From: Candidatus Cloacimonadota bacterium
Lineage (GTDB): Bacteria > Cloacimonadota > Cloacimonadia > Cloacimonadales > Cloacimonadaceae
Length of the DNA stretch: 6,094 nucleotides
Direction of reading: 5' to 3'
NCBI GenBank assembly: GCA_028703735.1
Contig: JAQVMI010000121.1
Coordinates: 1-6,094 of the forward strand
In this document: one piece after another, positions 3,887-6,094 of the stretch
How positions within the stretch are numbered: the stretch's first letter is position 1
Layout of the letters: each line of letters begins with the position of its first letter
Program-made: the position numbers and the translations under genes
The notes under the pieces: generated by a model
Database searches by the model: none
What the model saw: the letters and a program-made list of their open reading frames with translations, nothing else
What the model was told of the DNA's origin: nothing

Positions 3887-6094
3887 GTGAAATTGCCCAA
3901 CAAGGACTCTTTATCTGCAAACCATGCTCCCCAAGCAGCGGTAAATGAAATCAGGACAAATGAAGAACTAATCGCATCCCAAGCAATAGCCGAAGAAAAT
4001 GAAGAGAAATATCGGGATTTTTATGATAATGCACCCATATCTTACCAATCATTGGATGCAACCGGATGTTTTATTGATGTTAATCTGACGTGGTTAACAA
4101 CGCTTGGCTACGAAAGAAACGATGTTATCGGTAAGTGGTTTGGCGATTTTTTACACATAGAAGATGTGGATCACTTTAAGGTAAATTTCCCAGCCTTTAT
4201 GAAACAAGGTTATGTCTCAGATGTTCAGTTCAGGTTAAGGAAAAAGGATAATACATTTATTCATGTGTCCTATGAAGGTCGTATAGGCTACACTCCCGAC
4301 GGGCAATTCAAACAAACCTATTGTGTTTTCAAGGATGTTACAGAATTGTATGCTGCACAGAAAACGATATATGACGAAAAAGAGAGATTCAGCAGTTTGT
4401 TAGATAACCTTGAAGCCGGCATTGTGTTGCATGCTCCCGATTCATCAATTATCCGCTGTAACCCAAGAGCAGCAGAGTTATTAGGTTTAAGCAACGATAA
4501 AATGATTGGCAAGGTTGCCACCGACCAGGACTGGAAATTTATAGGAGAAGATAACAATCCACTTCTGCCGGAAGAGTATCCGGTAAGCCGAATTATAAGC
4601 ACCATTAAACCCATAAACAATCAAATTTTGGGCATTAAGCATCCGGGAAATAATAATACTGTCTGGGTAGCGGTCAATGGGGTACCAATCTTAGATAGTA
4701 TTGGCAGGATAAAAGAAATAGGAATTAGTTTTATAGACATTACAGAGCGCAAGCTTGCTGAGGAGAAGCTGCTGGAGAGTGAAGCTTCCGTGAAGCGAAG
4801 GTTGCGGGTAATCGAGGAACCACAGTGTGATATCGGCGAGGTGCATCTTTCCGATATCATCGATAAAGATGACCTGAAAATCCTGATGGAAGATTTTTAC
4901 CGTCTTTCCGGAGCTGGCTCGGCAGTTGTAGACCTACAAGGGAACGTGCTTATCGCCATTGGTTGGCAGGACATCTGCACCTGCTTTCACCGGGTTAATC
5001 CTGTTACAAAGCAAAACTGTATCTATAGTGACACTGTTCTAACCACAGGATTAACTCCCGGATCGGTAAAGCTTTACAACTGTAAGAACGGTTTGTGGGA
5101 TGCCGTAACTCCTATCTACATTGGCGAAAACCACATAGGTAACATATTCTTTGGGCAGTTCTTTTTCGATGACGAGGTGCCTGATGAGCACAGCTTCATT
5201 CTGCAAGCCAGACAGTATGGCTTCGAAGAGGAAGCTTATATTGCTGCCCTAAATAGCGTTCCACGCTGGAGCCATGTGATGATAGACAGGATCATGGCTT
5301 TCTACGCACGTCTTGCTACAACCATATCGATGCAGGGTTACAATAACCTTCGTTTAGCCAGAGCACTTTCGGCACATCACTTGGCAGAGGCAAAGCTTGG
5401 CGAAAGTGAAAAGCTGTTATCCAGGGCTCAGGAAATATCCCATACCGGAAGCTGGAAACTGGATTTAGCCTCGAATAAATTAACCTGGTCGGATGAGGTA
5501 TATCGCATTTTTGGCTGCAAACCACAAGAATTCGCCGCAGGCTACGAAGCCTTTCTTGATTTTGTCCATCCCGATGACAGGGCAATGGTGGACGCGGAGT
5601 ATAACCGTTCCCTGCTGGAAGGAAATGATGATTATGAGATTGTACATAAGATTATACGCCGGGATTCAGGTGAAGTGTGTTATGTACTTGAGCGTTGTAT
5701 ACACGAACGCAACGAAGCAGGCATCATCTTCCAATCCACCGGTATGGTACAAGATATCACAGAGCGCATGAAGGCAGAAGAATTGCTTAGTAATCTCATA
5801 GAAAACAATCCTTTGTCGATTCAGATAGTAGATAAGGATGGGTTTACCATTAAAGTAAATCCTGCTCATACGAAGCTTTTTGGTGAACAACCACCTCCGG
5901 GTTTTTCAATTTTTAACGACCTTCAGAACAAAGGACATGGTGAGTTTATTCTCCTTGCCAAAGAAGGTAAGGTAGTTCATTTTCCCGATATTTGTTATAA
6001 TGTTCATGATGTTATTCCCGAACTGCCTGATAATCCGGTATGGGTAAGAGCGATACTTTTTCCGTTAACAAGCTCAGGCAACCCCGAAAGATTT
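3887..6094 (+). CDS. PAS-PAS-PocR-PAS-PAS sensor protein, N-terminal part (runs off right edge)
   Basis: 736 codons are open from the GTG start to the window end. There is no signal peptide and no membrane segment, so the visible part is cytoplasmic. Domains in order: PAS 1 about 41-155 (FYDNAPISYQSLD ... VFKDVTE); PAS 2 about 168-290 (LLDNLEAGIVLHA ... IDITERK); a charged linker; a PocR sensory domain about 329-481; PAS 3 about 512-625 (HTGSWKLDL ... FVHPDDRAM ... DITERMKAEE); and the start of PAS 4 from about 633 (LIENNPLSIQIVDKDG). The PocR part shows DICTCFHRVNP, YNCKNGLWDAVTPI and GNIFFGQFF, with cysteines C364, C366, C378 and C399. The PocR domain family is named for the propanediol-utilisation regulator and is thought to bind small molecules. 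Proteins of this build usually end in a histidine kinase (HisKA/HATPase) and sometimes in GGDEF; that part is not visible. Inferred role: integrates several small-molecule or redox cues. The domain calls are strong; ligands are unknown. Confidence 0.88.
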   Translation, partial: MKLPNKDSLSANHAPQAAVNEIRTNEELIASQAIAEENEEKYRDFYDNAPISYQSLDATGCFIDVNLTWLTTLGYERNDVIGKWFGDFLHIEDVDHFKVNFPAFMKQGYVSDVQFRLRKKDNTFIHVSYEGRIGYTPDGQFKQTYCVFKDVTELYAAQKTIYDEKERFSSLLDNLEAGIVLHAPDSSIIRCNPRAAELLGLSNDKMIGKVATDQDWKFIGEDNNPLLPEEYPVSRIISTIKPINNQILGIKHPGNNNTVWVAVNGVPILDSIGRIKEIGISFIDITERKLAEEKLLESEASVKRRLRVIEEPQCDIGEVHLSDIIDKDDLKILMEDFYRLSGAGSAVVDLQGNVLIAIGWQDICTCFHRVNPVTKQNCIYSDTVLTTGLTPGSVKLYNCKNGLWDAVTPIYIGENHIGNIFFGQFFFDDEVPDEHSFILQARQYGFEEEAYIAALNSVPRWSHVMIDRIMAFYARLATTISMQGYNNLRLARALSAHHLAEAKLGESEKLLSRAQEISHTGSWKLDLASNKLTWSDEVYRIFGCKPQEFAAGYEAFLDFVHPDDRAMVDAEYNRSLLEGNDDYEIVHKIIRRDSGEVCYVLERCIHERNEAGIIFQSTGMVQDITERMKAEELLSNLIENNPLSIQIVDKDGFTIKVNPAHTKLFGEQPPPGFSIFNDLQNKGHGEFILLAKEGKVVHFPDICYNVHDVIPELPDNPVWVRAILFPLTSSGNPERF

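Noticed and set aside
3694..3948. Plus-strand frame of 84 codons overlapping the sensor start
   Set aside because: It ends inside the sensor gene in another frame and has no motif or good ribosome site. I also considered a frameshifted N-terminal extension of the sensor, but its GTG start with Shine-Dalgarno is sufficient.
4318..4860. Two minus-strand frames (4318-4620 and 4621-4860)
   Set aside because: Both are antisense to well-defined PAS and linker sequence of the sensor; low-complexity Ser/Leu-rich translations typical of shadow frames.
5316..5890. Frames at 5316-5585 (minus), 5493-5771 (plus) and 5666-5890 (minus)
   Set aside because: All overlap the third and fourth PAS domains of the sensor in other frames and show no independent signal.

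Overview
The window looks like a piece of a bacterial chromosome of moderate to low GC, most plausibly from a member of Candidatus Cloacimonadota (WWE1) or a neighbour of the Bacteroidetes/FCB group. The main clue is the N-terminal part of the first gene: a secreted domain with a Q-x-IYLxSEM core, a 'W/YLG' strand, a 'WIPSSQL' turn and a 'YPGGSLVLMV' strand. I recognise that layout from Cloacimonadota secreted proteins. This is an inference from memory; no database was searched.

Layout. (1) Positions 1-1585, minus strand: the 5' part of a secreted protein with a signal peptide, a Cloacimonadota-like N-terminal domain and at least six Asp-rich, FG-GAP/VCBS-type calcium-binding repeats. It runs off the left edge. 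(2) Positions 1586-1751: its leader and probable promoter. (3) About 1752-3452: an insertion sequence of about 1.7 kb carrying one intact DDE transposase (minus strand, MULE/IS256-like motif set). A possible 8-bp target duplication (AAAAATCA) lies on both sides. (4) Positions 3461-3886: an intergenic stretch with no recognisable gene, only one weak short reading frame. (5) Positions 3887-6094, plus strand: the start of a large multi-domain sensor, PAS-PAS-PocR-PAS-PAS, that runs off the right edge. It is probably a hybrid or ordinary histidine kinase or a diguanylate cyclase, but the output domain lies outside the window.

The secreted protein and the sensor are transcribed away from each other. 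The element sits in the control region between them, upstream of the probable promoter of the secreted protein and about 430 bp upstream of the sensor start. Nothing shows that the two flanking genes work together; shared control is only possible because they are divergent.

The most notable signal is in the transposase leader. A perfect 11-bp inverted repeat (3312-3322 / 3340-3350) would fold the Shine-Dalgarno sequence of the best transposase start into a hairpin, and it lies downstream of an extended -10 promoter. A second small hairpin, terminator-like on the inward strand, lies just inside the right end of the element. Together they look like a two-layer device that keeps transposase expression low. 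I found no tRNA, rRNA or CRISPR array and no convincing new multi-gene system.
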